Source: 2-02-FULL-66-14 sp037443705 (GTDB lineage Bacteria > Pseudomonadota > Gammaproteobacteria > Burkholderiales > SG8-39). Taken from it: a stretch of DNA of 64,000 bases. The position numbers were made by a program, and so were the translations under genes. Numbering within the stretch: position 1 is the stretch's first letter; every line of letters starts with the position of its first letter. Shown in pieces: positions 54,007 to 63,500 of this stretch. The DNA lies in assembly GCA_037443705.1 (NCBI GenBank), contig JBBINV010000002.1, positions 1 through 64,000 of the forward strand, given 5' to 3'. The notes beneath the pieces were generated by a model. It was not told the origin of the DNA. It was given only the letters and a program-made list of their open reading frames with translations, and searched no databases.

Positions 54007-54918
54007 ATGATCGATAGCGTGCAGATGCTTCGCGCGCGCTGGACACCGGAGCTGACCGCGGCGGCGATCGCGTTCCTGCAGGGCAATCCCGGCGATGTCG
54101 ACATTCCGACGATGGAGCACGACGGCCGGACCTACCTCGACCTGCGCGGCATCCGGATCGAGGGCACCCAGCTGGACGGAATGACAATCCGCAACGTCAA
54201 TCTGCGCTGGGCGACGATCCGCGACGTCGGCTTCAAGGGAGCGAAGCTCGCGGACTGCAACCTGAGCCAGGCGCAATTCGCCGAGTGCTACTTCCGGCGC
54301 ACCGTGTTCCGGAACTGCGATATCGTCAACGCGCACTTCGAAGAGTGCGACTTCTCGAACTCGCGCATCGAAGGAAACCGGCTCGACTTCGCCACCTTCA
54401 AGGAGTGCGAGATCTCGCTCCAGAGCATCGCGTTCCGGGACGACACGCCGCCCCACGTGCTCGCGCGCGTGTGCCGGAATCTCAAGCTGAACGCGCTCCA
54501 GATGGGGCGGTTCGCCGATGCGGGCGAGCTCACCTACCTCGAGCAGACTCACGAGCGGCGCGCGCTCTTCGAGCAGGTCTTTTCGGGCGGAAAGAGCGGC
54601 GCGGCACCGCGCTGGCTCGCGTCGCTGCTGCTCAACTGGCTGTGGGGCTACGGCGAAAAGCCCGCGCGGCTCGCGATCGTGATCGCGGTGAACATCTTCG
54701 CGTTCGGGACCGTCCATTACTGGCTGAACGCGCTGCCGGACAGGACCTGGTGGGAGCACGTCTATTTCAGCGGCATCACCTATCTCACCATCGGCTACGG
54801 CGACCTCTCGCCGGCGGGCGCGCCGGCGCGCGTGCTCGCGGTGATCGAGGGCATGGCCGGGATCGCCACGCTCGGCATGCTGATCGCGTCGTGGACCAAG
54901 AAGATCATGTACCGGTGA
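54007..54918 (+). CDS. Pentapeptide-repeat potassium channel fusion
   Basis: 303 residues. Residues 60-150 carry pentapeptide repeats of A(D/N)LXX type (LRGIRIEGTQLDGMTIRNVNLRWATIRDV, NLSQAQFAECYF). A C-terminal two-helix ion channel follows: TM1 near 221-240 (LAIVIAVNIFAFGTVHYWL), pore loop TYLTIGYGDLSPAG with the K+ selectivity filter TIGYGD, then TM2 VLAVIEGMAGIATLGMLIASW. The start follows AGCCAG with weak ribosome-site character. It is an inner-membrane Ion_trans_2 channel. The cytoplasmic beta-helix may be a gating or partner-binding module. Confidence 0.88.
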   Translation: MIDSVQMLRARWTPELTAAAIAFLQGNPGDVDIPTMEHDGRTYLDLRGIRIEGTQLDGMTIRNVNLRWATIRDVGFKGAKLADCNLSQAQFAECYFRRTVFRNCDIVNAHFEECDFSNSRIEGNRLDFATFKECEISLQSIAFRDDTPPHVLARVCRNLKLNALQMGRFADAGELTYLEQTHERRALFEQVFSGGKSGAAPRWLASLLLNWLWGYGEKPARLAIVIAVNIFAFGTVHYWLNALPDRTWWEHVYFSGITYLTIGYGDLSPAGAPARVLAVIEGMAGIATLGMLIASWTKKIMYR

Positions 54919-54928
54919 GGCTCCGCCG

Positions 54929-55573
54929 GTGACGCTCCACGAGACGGTCTGCGCCGAGCTCGGCAGGCTCCTCGCCTCGGGCGGCGCCGACCCGCGACGG
55001 CTCGACGCCGCGCTCCGGATCCTCTGCAAGTGGCGCTCTCACGTGCTCCAGGCCGAGCTCGTGCGCCGCTTCGGCGTGGTGGTTCAGGGCGGACCGTTTC
55101 GCGGCATGACCTACCTTGCCGCCTCAAGCGAGAGTTGCCACATCCCGAAGCTTCTCGGCTGTTACGAGATCGAGCTCCATCCCGCGATCGAGCGGGCGGC
55201 GGCGCGCAGCTACGCGCGCGTGCTCAACATCGGCAGCGCCGAGGGCTATTACGCGATCGGTCTCGCGCGGCGCCTGCCCGGCGCGCGCGTGGGCGCCTTC
55301 GACGCCGACGCCGTGGCGCAGAAGGCCTGCCGCTCGCTCGCCGCGATGCACGTGATCGTCGAGTGCCACGACTGCTTCAACCCGGCGATCTCCGCCGAGC
55401 TCGCGCGCCGCTTCGCGCCTACGCACGACATCGAGAAGCGCGAACAGAAGGCGCGCGACGTGGCCCTTCCGGACCTCTTCGACCGTCTCGGCGAGCTCGA
55501 TCGCCTGCTCGCGGTCTGGGAGTGGCGCGGCGGGCCGACCCCCTGGCTCGTGATGCGCGCGCGGCAGCGCTAG
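54929..55573 (+). CDS. Methyltransferase-like protein, probably with an internal deletion
   Basis: 214 residues from GTG 54929. Motif I region VLNIGSAEGYYAIGLARRLPGARVGAFDADAVAQKACRSLAA is followed directly by MHVIVECHDCFNPAIS. In SAM methyltransferases of this kind about 50-60 residues normally separate these two segments, so an in-frame deletion of the middle is suspected. The C-terminus (EWRGGPTPWLVMRAR) looks intact. It may be inactive. It lies 10 bases downstream of the channel gene. Confidence 0.7.
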   Translation: MTLHETVCAELGRLLASGGADPRRLDAALRILCKWRSHVLQAELVRRFGVVVQGGPFRGMTYLAASSESCHIPKLLGCYEIELHPAIERAAARSYARVLNIGSAEGYYAIGLARRLPGARVGAFDADAVAQKACRSLAAMHVIVECHDCFNPAISAELARRFAPTHDIEKREQKARDVALPDLFDRLGELDRLLAVWEWRGGPTPWLVMRARQR

Positions 55574-55574
55574 C

Positions 55575-55748
55575 TCAGGCGACGATGACGATGTCGCGCG
55601 CGGCGTCTCCCGTGACGTTGAGCGGGCCGGCGCAATCCGCGATCGTGCCGGTGCCGGCAATGCCGCGCGGGACATCCTGGAACAGAAACGAGTCGTTGCC
55701 CGGGACGCCATTCAGGGCCTTGTACTTGATCGTGTCCGCGCCCTGCGG
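55575..55748 (-). pseudogene. C-terminal remnant of an RTX-type secreted protein
   Basis: The minus strand reads GADTIKYKALNGVPGNDSFLFQDVPRGIAGTGTIADCAGPLNVTGDAARDIVIVA before a TGA. The DIVIVA ending resembles the C-terminal type I secretion signals of the two RTX proteins beside it (DIYELIV, EADFGIV). No start or GGxGxDxL repeats precede it, so it is most likely a leftover 3' end. It overlaps the promoter area of the next RTX gene. Confidence 0.4.
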
Positions 55749-55790
55749 TGACAATCGGCGCTCCGTCGCCGCGCAGCCAAGGGAGCCGCC

Positions 55791-58700
55791 ATGGCGCAGT
55801 TCACGGTTTACGCCTCCGACGCATTGACCCAGGGAACGGAGTTCGCCGACACCTTCGTGATCCTTCCGTTCGGCTTCAACGACGCCGAGACGATCGTGTT
55901 CGGCGGCGGCGGCAACGATACCTACGCGCTCTACATCGAGCCGTTCAGCCCTCCGATGGACCTCGTTCTCGTGGAGGAAGCCGGCGGGGGCACCGATACC
56001 GTCGCCCTCTACGACTCGGTCACGGGGTGGGACGTCACGCTCGCGGCGAACATCGAGAACCTGGTCGTCGCCGGTTCCGCGTATTCGACCCCCAACCTGC
56101 TCACGGGGAACGCGCTCGGCAACCGGATCAGCGTAAGCGCCGGCAGCACGTACGACACGCTGGACGGCGGCGCGGGCGCCGACACGCTCGCCGGCGGAAC
56201 CGGCTCCGACATCTACTACGTCGACTCGGCGGGCGATGTGATCGTGGAGGCGGCGGCGGAAGGCCTCGACCACGTGTACGGCACGCTCGCGAGCGGAACT
56301 TTCGTGCTCGGCCCGAACGTCGAGGACTTCTACTTCGTCGAGGCCGGCACCGCCGGCAACGTCAACGTCACCGGGAACGCGGAGAGCAACACGATCCATG
56401 GCAACGCCGGCAACAACGTCCTGTCCGGTCTCGGCGGCGACGACTCCCTGAACGGCGGCCCGGCGGGGGACGACACGCTCCTGGGCGGCGACGGAAACGA
56501 TTTCCTCGCGGGTGGTCCCGGACGCGACCGCATCGACGGCGGCGCAGGCAACGACCAGCTCGACGGCGGCGCGGACAACGACACGCTGCAGGGCGGCGCA
56601 GGGGACGACATCTTCATCGTGCGGCCCGATGAAGGCACGGACACGATCACCGACACCGCGGGGAACGATACCGTTCTGGCGGACATCAGCTACACGCTCC
56701 CGGCGGGCATCGAGAACCTCGAGCTCGGCGCGGAGGTGGAAGGCCTCGACGGCACGGGAAACGCTGGGCACAACCGGATCGTCGGGACTGTCTACGCAAA
56801 CCGGCTCGCGGGACTCGACGGCAACGACACGCTCGACGGCGGCGCGGGCAACGACACGATGCTCGGCGGCAAGGGCAACGACGTGTACCGCGTGGGCTCG
56901 AGCGGCGACGTGGTCACGGAAGGCGCCAGCGAGGGAATCGACACGGTCCTGGCCGAGGTCGCGTCGTACTCCCTGCCTGTCAACGTGGAGAACCTCACGA
57001 TCGCCACCGCGAACCTGCTTCAGCAGCCTGTGGGGCGCGGCAACGCCCTCGCGAACCTGATCCGCGGCTCGACGCAGGCGAACGCGCTCTACGGCTTCGA
57101 CGGCAACGACACCCTGATCGGCGTCTCGAGCACGACCGGCAATCCGCTCGAGGGCCCGGACACGCTCGCGGGCGGCGCGGACAACGACACCTACGAGATC
57201 GGAAACGCGCTGGATCTGGTGATCGAGCAATCCGGCCAGGGCACGGACACTGTCCGCAGCTCGGCCACCTACGCCCTGCCCTTCAACGTCGAGCACCTGG
57301 AGCTCACGGGCACGGACGACATCGACGCCACGGGCAACGGAGAGGCCAACCGCCTCACCGGAAACGCGGGCGACAACGTGCTCGACGGCGCCGGCGGCGC
57401 CGACACTCTCGCCGGCGGTACGGGAAACGACACCTACTACGTCGACAGCGCGGGCGACACGGTGATCGAGGCTGCGAACGCCGGCACCGACACGGTCCAC
57501 ACCGCCACGAACCTCACCCTCGGCGCGAACCTCGAGAACGCGGCCGCGATCCCCGGCTCGGGCGGCCTCACGCTCGTCGGCAACGCGCTCGGCAACGTCC
57601 TCACCGGCGCGAGCGGCGCCGACACGCTGAACGGCGGCCTCGGCAACGACTCGCTCTCCGGCGGCCACCGCGATGATTCCCTCGCGGGAGGCGACGGCGC
57701 CGACACCCTCGACGGCGGACGCGGCAACGACACGATGGCGGGCGGGCCGGGCAACGACGTCTACTACGTAAGCTCGAGCGGAGACATTGTGTCGGAGGTG
57801 GCGGGCGCGGGCATCGACACCGTGACGAGCGAGGTGAGCGTGACGGCAATCTGGGCGAACGTGGAGAACGTGATTCTCGGCCCCGCGGCCCGGAACGTGA
57901 ACGGTGGGAATTCCCTCGACAACCGGATCACCGGAAACGCGCTGCGGAACCTGCTCGACGGCGAAGCGGGAAACGACTCGATTTCCGGCGGCGCGGGCAA
58001 CGACACGCTCGACGGCGGAACCGGCAATGACTTCCTGTTCGGCGGAGACGGGAACGACATCTACTACATCGACAGCGACGACGACGAGATCGCCGAGACC
58101 GGCGGCAGCGCGGACCAGGCCTTCTCGGTAGTGAGCTTCCTCGGCGATACCGCGATCGAGCACGTCACTCTGCTCGACGCAGGCGGCGCGATCGACGCGC
58201 TCGGCAACGATTCGGCCAACCGGCTCACCGGCAACGCGAGCGGCAACAGCCTGCAGAGCGGAGCCGGCAACGACACGCTCTTCGGCAACGCGGGCGACGA
58301 CACGCTGGACGGCGGCACCGGCAACGACTCGATGAAGGGCGGTGCCGGAAACGACATTTACGTCGTCAGCGGAACGGCCGATCACGTGGACGAAACGGGA
58401 GGCGACGGGATCGACACCGTCCATGCCAGCGTCACGTTCAGTCTGGCGAACACGAGCTTCGTGCACGGTGCGGTGGAAAACCTGACGCTCACGGGTACGG
58501 GGAACATCAGTGCCACCGGGAACGCGCTCGACAACCTGCTGACGGGAAACTCCGCGGACAACACGCTCACCGGCGCCGCGGGCGACGACACCTTGATCGG
58601 CGGCGCGGGCAGCGACAGCATGGTCGGCGGCGCCGGGAACGACACCTACGACGTCGATTCCCTCGGCGACACGGTGAGCGAAGGCCTCAACGCTGGAACC

Positions 58701-60581
58701 GACACGGTGCTCGTGGGCAACCTCACGTTCGACTACACGCTACCGGACAATCATCTCGAGAACCTCACGATCAACTCGAGCGAAGGACCGGTGCGCGCGA
58801 CGGGCAATGCCGGAGCAAACCTGATCCGGCTCCCCGGGGTGAACACGGTAGGCGCCACGATCGAAGGCGGCGAAGGCAACGACACCGTAGACGCGAGGGG
58901 CGCCGCGGTGGTCGACGACAGCGGCATCGAATTTTACGGCGGCGTCGAGACTCGCGACGGCGGCGGCGCGGACGAGATCTTTCTCGAGCTGAGCGGGAGC
59001 TACAGCAATCTCGTCGTCTCCGGCTTCGAGACCGTCAACCTGGACGTCGAGGCTGGCGCGACCGACCTGGGTGCCTCTGCGATTGCCGGAGCGAAGCTGA
59101 TCGTCCTGAGCGGCGACGATCCGCTCACCTTCAACGCGGCCGGCGGGTTCCTGGCTGGCAAAACGTTCAGGCTCACCGATTACTTCGACAGCCTCGCCTT
59201 CTCGGGCGCGGACGGCACGCTCGTGCTCGAGCTGGACAACGCCGACTTCTCGCTTTCCGGGGCCAGCATCACGGCGCTCGACATCACGACCCTGGACACC
59301 GATTGCACGCTCGATGTCTCCGGCCTCACCGACGCGACGCTGTACACGATCAGGGGCGACGACGACGTGACCCTGAGCGGGCTCGCGGACGGCGCGGACA
59401 TCGAGCTGTTCGAGTACGCAGGCGCGTCGTTCCATTTCGACGCCGAGCCCGAGAACGGGACCTTCACCCTGTTTCTCGGCAACACCTTCACGACGCTCAC
59501 GGCCGGAAGCAACGTGACCGAGGTGACGCTGGACGTGACCGGCACGGCTCCGTCGGGCGTCACCGTGGAGGCGCAGGGAACCCTCGGATTGCTCGCGCTG
59601 AGCGGTGCGGACGATCCGCTCCAGGTGACGAACCTGGACGCCGCGGTCGTAGACGCGACCAATTTCGGAATCGGCACGCTGCTCCTATCGGACCGGGTTG
59701 CCGGATCGATTTTCATTGCCGATGAGGGCACTGCCGACGACTCCGCAACCATCTTCTGGAGCGGCTTCGCCGGGGGACAGACACTCGAGTTCGGCGCCGA
59801 CGCGGGCGGGATCACCGGCACCTTCGCGGTGCTCGACTCCTCCGACCGGATCGTGGACGGAGCTACGGGGGACGGCGACGCGCTGTTCGCCAACGCGAGC
59901 GGCATCAACGGCGTCTTCGGAGCGCTCGCGATCAGCCGCATCGAGGACGTCACTTTCTACGCCTCTTCCGGCACGGTCGAGATCGACGCGAGCCGCATGA
60001 CGGAAGTGGAGTGGATCTACATCAATGCCGGCGGCAGCGCGGACTCGTTCACCCTGATCGACGTATCCTCGCACGTCGACGGCACCGCCTCGACCAGCCC
60101 GCTGACGATCCTGTTCGCCGACGCCTACGCGGGCGCGGTCGCCACCGGCGGCTCGGGCGACGACTCCCTGGCGGGAACGGACGGCGAGGACCAGCTGAAC
60201 GGCGCGGACGGCAACGACACGCTGGCCGGCGGAGGCGATGCCGACTCGTTCGCGTTCGACACCGCGCCCGGCGCGGGCAACGTGGACACGATCCTCGATT
60301 TTGCGAGCGGAACCGACAAGCTCGCGCTCGACAGCGGCGTCTTCGCCGGCCTGACGTTCACTGGCGGCGTGCTGGACGCCACGAGCTTCTCGGACAGCGG
60401 CGCGCCTGCGAGCGCATCGCCGCAGATCGTCTACGACCCCTCTACGGGCGCCCTCTACTACGACGCGGACGGGAACACGAGCGGCGCGACGCAGCCGTTC
60501 GCGCAGCTCGGCGACGGGGTCGGTGGCGACTACGGCATCCCGCTCATCGCCGCCACCGACATCTACGAGCTCATCGTCTAG
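55791..60581 (+). CDS. Large RTX calcium-binding secreted protein
   Basis: 1596-residue protein. At least eight blocks of GGxGxDxLxGGxGxD nonapeptide repeats between residues about 100 and 950 (LDGGAGADTLAGGTGSDIYYVDSAGD and similar) bind calcium. A long beta-rich region without repeats (about 1000-1440) follows, then a final repeat block (GGSGDDSLAGTDGEDQL) and a serralysin-type C-terminal domain ending DIYELIV. There is no N-terminal signal peptide, so type I secretion through the C-terminus is expected; no transporter is in the window. AAGGGAG precedes ATG 55791. The stop overlaps that of the convergent RTX gene (CTAG). Confidence 0.92.
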   Translation: MAQFTVYASDALTQGTEFADTFVILPFGFNDAETIVFGGGGNDTYALYIEPFSPPMDLVLVEEAGGGTDTVALYDSVTGWDVTLAANIENLVVAGSAYSTPNLLTGNALGNRISVSAGSTYDTLDGGAGADTLAGGTGSDIYYVDSAGDVIVEAAAEGLDHVYGTLASGTFVLGPNVEDFYFVEAGTAGNVNVTGNAESNTIHGNAGNNVLSGLGGDDSLNGGPAGDDTLLGGDGNDFLAGGPGRDRIDGGAGNDQLDGGADNDTLQGGAGDDIFIVRPDEGTDTITDTAGNDTVLADISYTLPAGIENLELGAEVEGLDGTGNAGHNRIVGTVYANRLAGLDGNDTLDGGAGNDTMLGGKGNDVYRVGSSGDVVTEGASEGIDTVLAEVASYSLPVNVENLTIATANLLQQPVGRGNALANLIRGSTQANALYGFDGNDTLIGVSSTTGNPLEGPDTLAGGADNDTYEIGNALDLVIEQSGQGTDTVRSSATYALPFNVEHLELTGTDDIDATGNGEANRLTGNAGDNVLDGAGGADTLAGGTGNDTYYVDSAGDTVIEAANAGTDTVHTATNLTLGANLENAAAIPGSGGLTLVGNALGNVLTGASGADTLNGGLGNDSLSGGHRDDSLAGGDGADTLDGGRGNDTMAGGPGNDVYYVSSSGDIVSEVAGAGIDTVTSEVSVTAIWANVENVILGPAARNVNGGNSLDNRITGNALRNLLDGEAGNDSISGGAGNDTLDGGTGNDFLFGGDGNDIYYIDSDDDEIAETGGSADQAFSVVSFLGDTAIEHVTLLDAGGAIDALGNDSANRLTGNASGNSLQSGAGNDTLFGNAGDDTLDGGTGNDSMKGGAGNDIYVVSGTADHVDETGGDGIDTVHASVTFSLANTSFVHGAVENLTLTGTGNISATGNALDNLLTGNSADNTLTGAAGDDTLIGGAGSDSMVGGAGNDTYDVDSLGDTVSEGLNAGTDTVLVGNLTFDYTLPDNHLENLTINSSEGPVRATGNAGANLIRLPGVNTVGATIEGGEGNDTVDARGAAVVDDSGIEFYGGVETRDGGGADEIFLELSGSYSNLVVSGFETVNLDVEAGATDLGASAIAGAKLIVLSGDDPLTFNAAGGFLAGKTFRLTDYFDSLAFSGADGTLVLELDNADFSLSGASITALDITTLDTDCTLDVSGLTDATLYTIRGDDDVTLSGLADGADIELFEYAGASFHFDAEPENGTFTLFLGNTFTTLTAGSNVTEVTLDVTGTAPSGVTVEAQGTLGLLALSGADDPLQVTNLDAAVVDATNFGIGTLLLSDRVAGSIFIADEGTADDSATIFWSGFAGGQTLEFGADAGGITGTFAVLDSSDRIVDGATGDGDALFANASGINGVFGALAISRIEDVTFYASSGTVEIDASRMTEVEWIYINAGGSADSFTLIDVSSHVDGTASTSPLTILFADAYAGAVATGGSGDDSLAGTDGEDQLNGADGNDTLAGGGDADSFAFDTAPGAGNVDTILDFASGTDKLALDSGVFAGLTFTGGVLDATSFSDSGAPASASPQIVYDPSTGALYYDADGNTSGATQPFAQLGDGVGGDYGIPLIAATDIYELIV

Positions 60582-63500
60582 ACGATCCCGAAATCCGCCT
60601 CCGTGATCCCCGGGCCGCCGGTGAGCAGCGCGAACTGGACCGCGTCCGCGCTGTTGCCGTCGCCCGTGGGATCGTAGTAGAGCTCGCCGGTGTCGGTATC
60701 GTAGAGGATGTACTGCCCCGCCGTGCCGCCCGTCAGCGGATCCGAGGCGGCGTAGAACGCCGCGGCCGCAAGCGCGCCCGGCGCGAGCGCGGTGAAAATC
60801 GCGTCCTCGAGCTCGATCGCGTCGCCCGCGGGCGCCATGTCGGTGATCTCGTCCACGTTCGTCGCGCCGAGCGCCGTGTCGAACACGAACACGTCGGACC
60901 CCGCGCCGCCGGTGAGCGAGTCGTTGCCGCTCCCGCCCTCGAGCGTATCGGCGCCGGAGCTGCCCGCGAGGGTGTCGCCGAACTGCGAGCCGCGCACCGC
61001 CTCGATTCCGGTGAAGGTGTCGGTGTCGCCCCAGCCGTCGGTGGCGGTCCCGGTCGCGAGGCTCACGTCCACCGCCGACGGGTCGTTCTGGTAGTCGATG
61101 CGGTCGTTGCCCGCGCCGCCGGTAATCGAGTCGTCGCCCTTGTTGCCGCGGAACCTCTCGGTGTCGGCCGTGAGGCCCGAACCCGTCAGGCTGTCGTTGA
61201 AGTCGCCTCCGTATAGGGCCTCCACGTTCACCAGGCTGTCGGTGAAGCCGAAGCCGTCCTGGACGACGCCGGTCGCGAGGCTCGCCGTCACGGCGCTCGT
61301 CGAGCGCGAGTAGCTCGCGATGTCGAATCCGGTGCCGCCGTCGATGTGGTCGTGCCCGCCCATGCCCTCGAAGAGCTCGAATTCGTCGTTGTCCGCGTTG
61401 CCACCGATCAGGATGTCGTCGAACTCGGAGCCGCGCACGTGCGTGATGTCGTAGAGATAGTCGACGCTGCCGTAGCCGTCGGTCGCGGTTCCCAGGCGCA
61501 GATCGACGAACACGCTCCAGGGATCGAAGCTGTAGTCGGCGAGGTCGAAGTCGGTCGTGTCAACCGTGGCGCTGCCGCCCTGCGCGGTCGGAAGCGCGCC
61601 TGCGCTGCCGGCGATGGTGTCGCTGCCGGCGTTCCCGCGGAAGAACTCGAACAGGTTGCCGTTGAACGACGTGCTGCTCGAGCCGCCGATCAGCGAGTCG
61701 CCGAACGCCGTCCCGATGACGCCGTCGATCGTACCCGCGACCAGCACGTCGGTGCCGATCGTGGCGCCGCCGAGATCGGTGGCCGAGTTGCTGCCGAGGC
61801 GCGCGTTGACCGCGTTGGCCGCCGCGCTGTAGTCGACGAGATCGAGATAGCCGCTCTGCGTTCCGCCGCCGTTGATCGAGTCGTTGCCGCCGTTGCCCAC
61901 GTAGGTCTCGGTGGCGTCCTCGGTCGTCAGCGTGAGCGTGTACGCGTTGCTGCCGGTGATCGTGTCCGCGGCGCTGCCGCCGATCACACGCTCGAAGCCG
62001 TCGACCGTGTCCGTGGCCGCGCCGTCGGTCACCGTGCCCGTCGCGAGGTTGATCGTGAGCGCGCTGCCGACCCCGCTGTAATCCAGCGTGTCGCGGGTGC
62101 CCGCGCCGCCGTGGAACGCGTCGTTCGCCGCATCGAGCGTGGCGACCACGGTGTCGTTGCCGTCCCCGCCGTCGATGTTCGCATCGGCGCCCCCGCCTGG
62201 AGTCAGCCGGTCGTCGCCCGCGCTGCCGAGCAGCGTGTCCGCGCCGCCGCCGCCCGAGAGCGTGTCATTCCCGCCGCCACCGTCGAGCGAATCCGCCTGC
62301 GTGTTGCTGCCGGTCATCGAGTCGCCGCCCGCGGAACCGGTCATCATGGTCGCCCCTGTCATCGCGTTCGCGTTGAGGCTGATCCCCGGCGCCCAGTTGA
62401 CGTTCCAGAGATTCAGCGTGCCGGCGCCGGTGAACGTCCATGTGACGGCGCCCACGATGTTCGTCGCGTCGATTGCCGCGGCGCCCGTGATCGTGAGGTT
62501 CAAGACCTCCACGCCTCCGACGGTCGGCGTGACCGTCCCCGCGCCGAGGGAGGCCGACATCGTGTCCGCAAGCGTGGTGTTGAAATCGAACCCCTGGATG
62601 ACGTCGGTGTCGTCGAGCGTCGTGCCCATGCCGAAGCTGTCGCCCGCCGCGCCGTCTCCCGGATCGCCGAACAGCAGGGATGTCCCGGTGCCCGCGGTGA
62701 ACACGTGCCCGGCGCCGTTGGCCTGCGCGTGCGCCGTGATGTTGCCCGTATAGCCCGCGGTGTTCAGGTCGCCCGGCAAGGAATTGAAAACGACGCTCGA
62801 CGCCGCGCCGCCGCCGTTGAGGTCCCAGTCACCCGAAGCGAGAGCCCCGTCGATCTCGGCGGACGTGTTGCCGATCGTCATGTTGACGGTCTCCACGCTG
62901 TTCAGGTGCAGGCCGCCGGACATGCTGGTACCGGACACGCCCATCCCCGTGATGTCCACGTTGAACGTGTCGGACCCCGCGCCGCCGTCGATCGCATCGA
63001 ACTGATCGAACAGGCCCGCGGCGCTGTTGAAGTTGAACGTATCGCCCCCGCCACCGCCCTGGATCAGGACCACGACAGACCCGGTCGTCGGCGCGGTGTA
63101 GGTGCCGCCCGTCGTGCTTTCGCCCCTCAGCACGAGGGTCGTGCCGGTGAACGTAGAGGCGTCGATCGTCGCCGCGCGGATGCCGTCGATCGTGAGTGGC
63201 GCCGCGCCCCCGACACGCAGGGTTCCGCCCATCACCGAGCTGGATTCGTTCAGGTGGACCGTGGCCGAGGTCGAGCCCGTCACCGACATGACCTCGATGG
63301 TCTCGATGTCGCGGTCGCTGCCGGTCTGTCCCACGTTGAGCCAGAACGACGAGTCCTTGACGTTGATCTGCATGACGTCGTCGGTCGTCCCCGCGCCCGT
63401 TTCCCGCAGCGCCAGCCGGTCGGAAAAATCGATCACGCTGATCTGCAGCGGCCGGTTGAACGCCGTGCCGCTCGAGGCGCCGGTGAGCTGCGTGAGCCCG

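Noticed and set aside
55575..58466. Long minus-strand frame opposite the first RTX gene
   Set aside because: Its Val/Ala/Glu pattern mirrors the RTX nonapeptide repeats of the sense strand. Only the last 50 or so codons (55575-55748), outside the RTX gene, resemble a real remnant.
56100..60250. Dense direct repeats that could suggest a CRISPR or satellite array
   Set aside because: The period follows 27-base (nine-codon) units of an RTX protein, in frame and degenerate at wobble positions, with no spacers.
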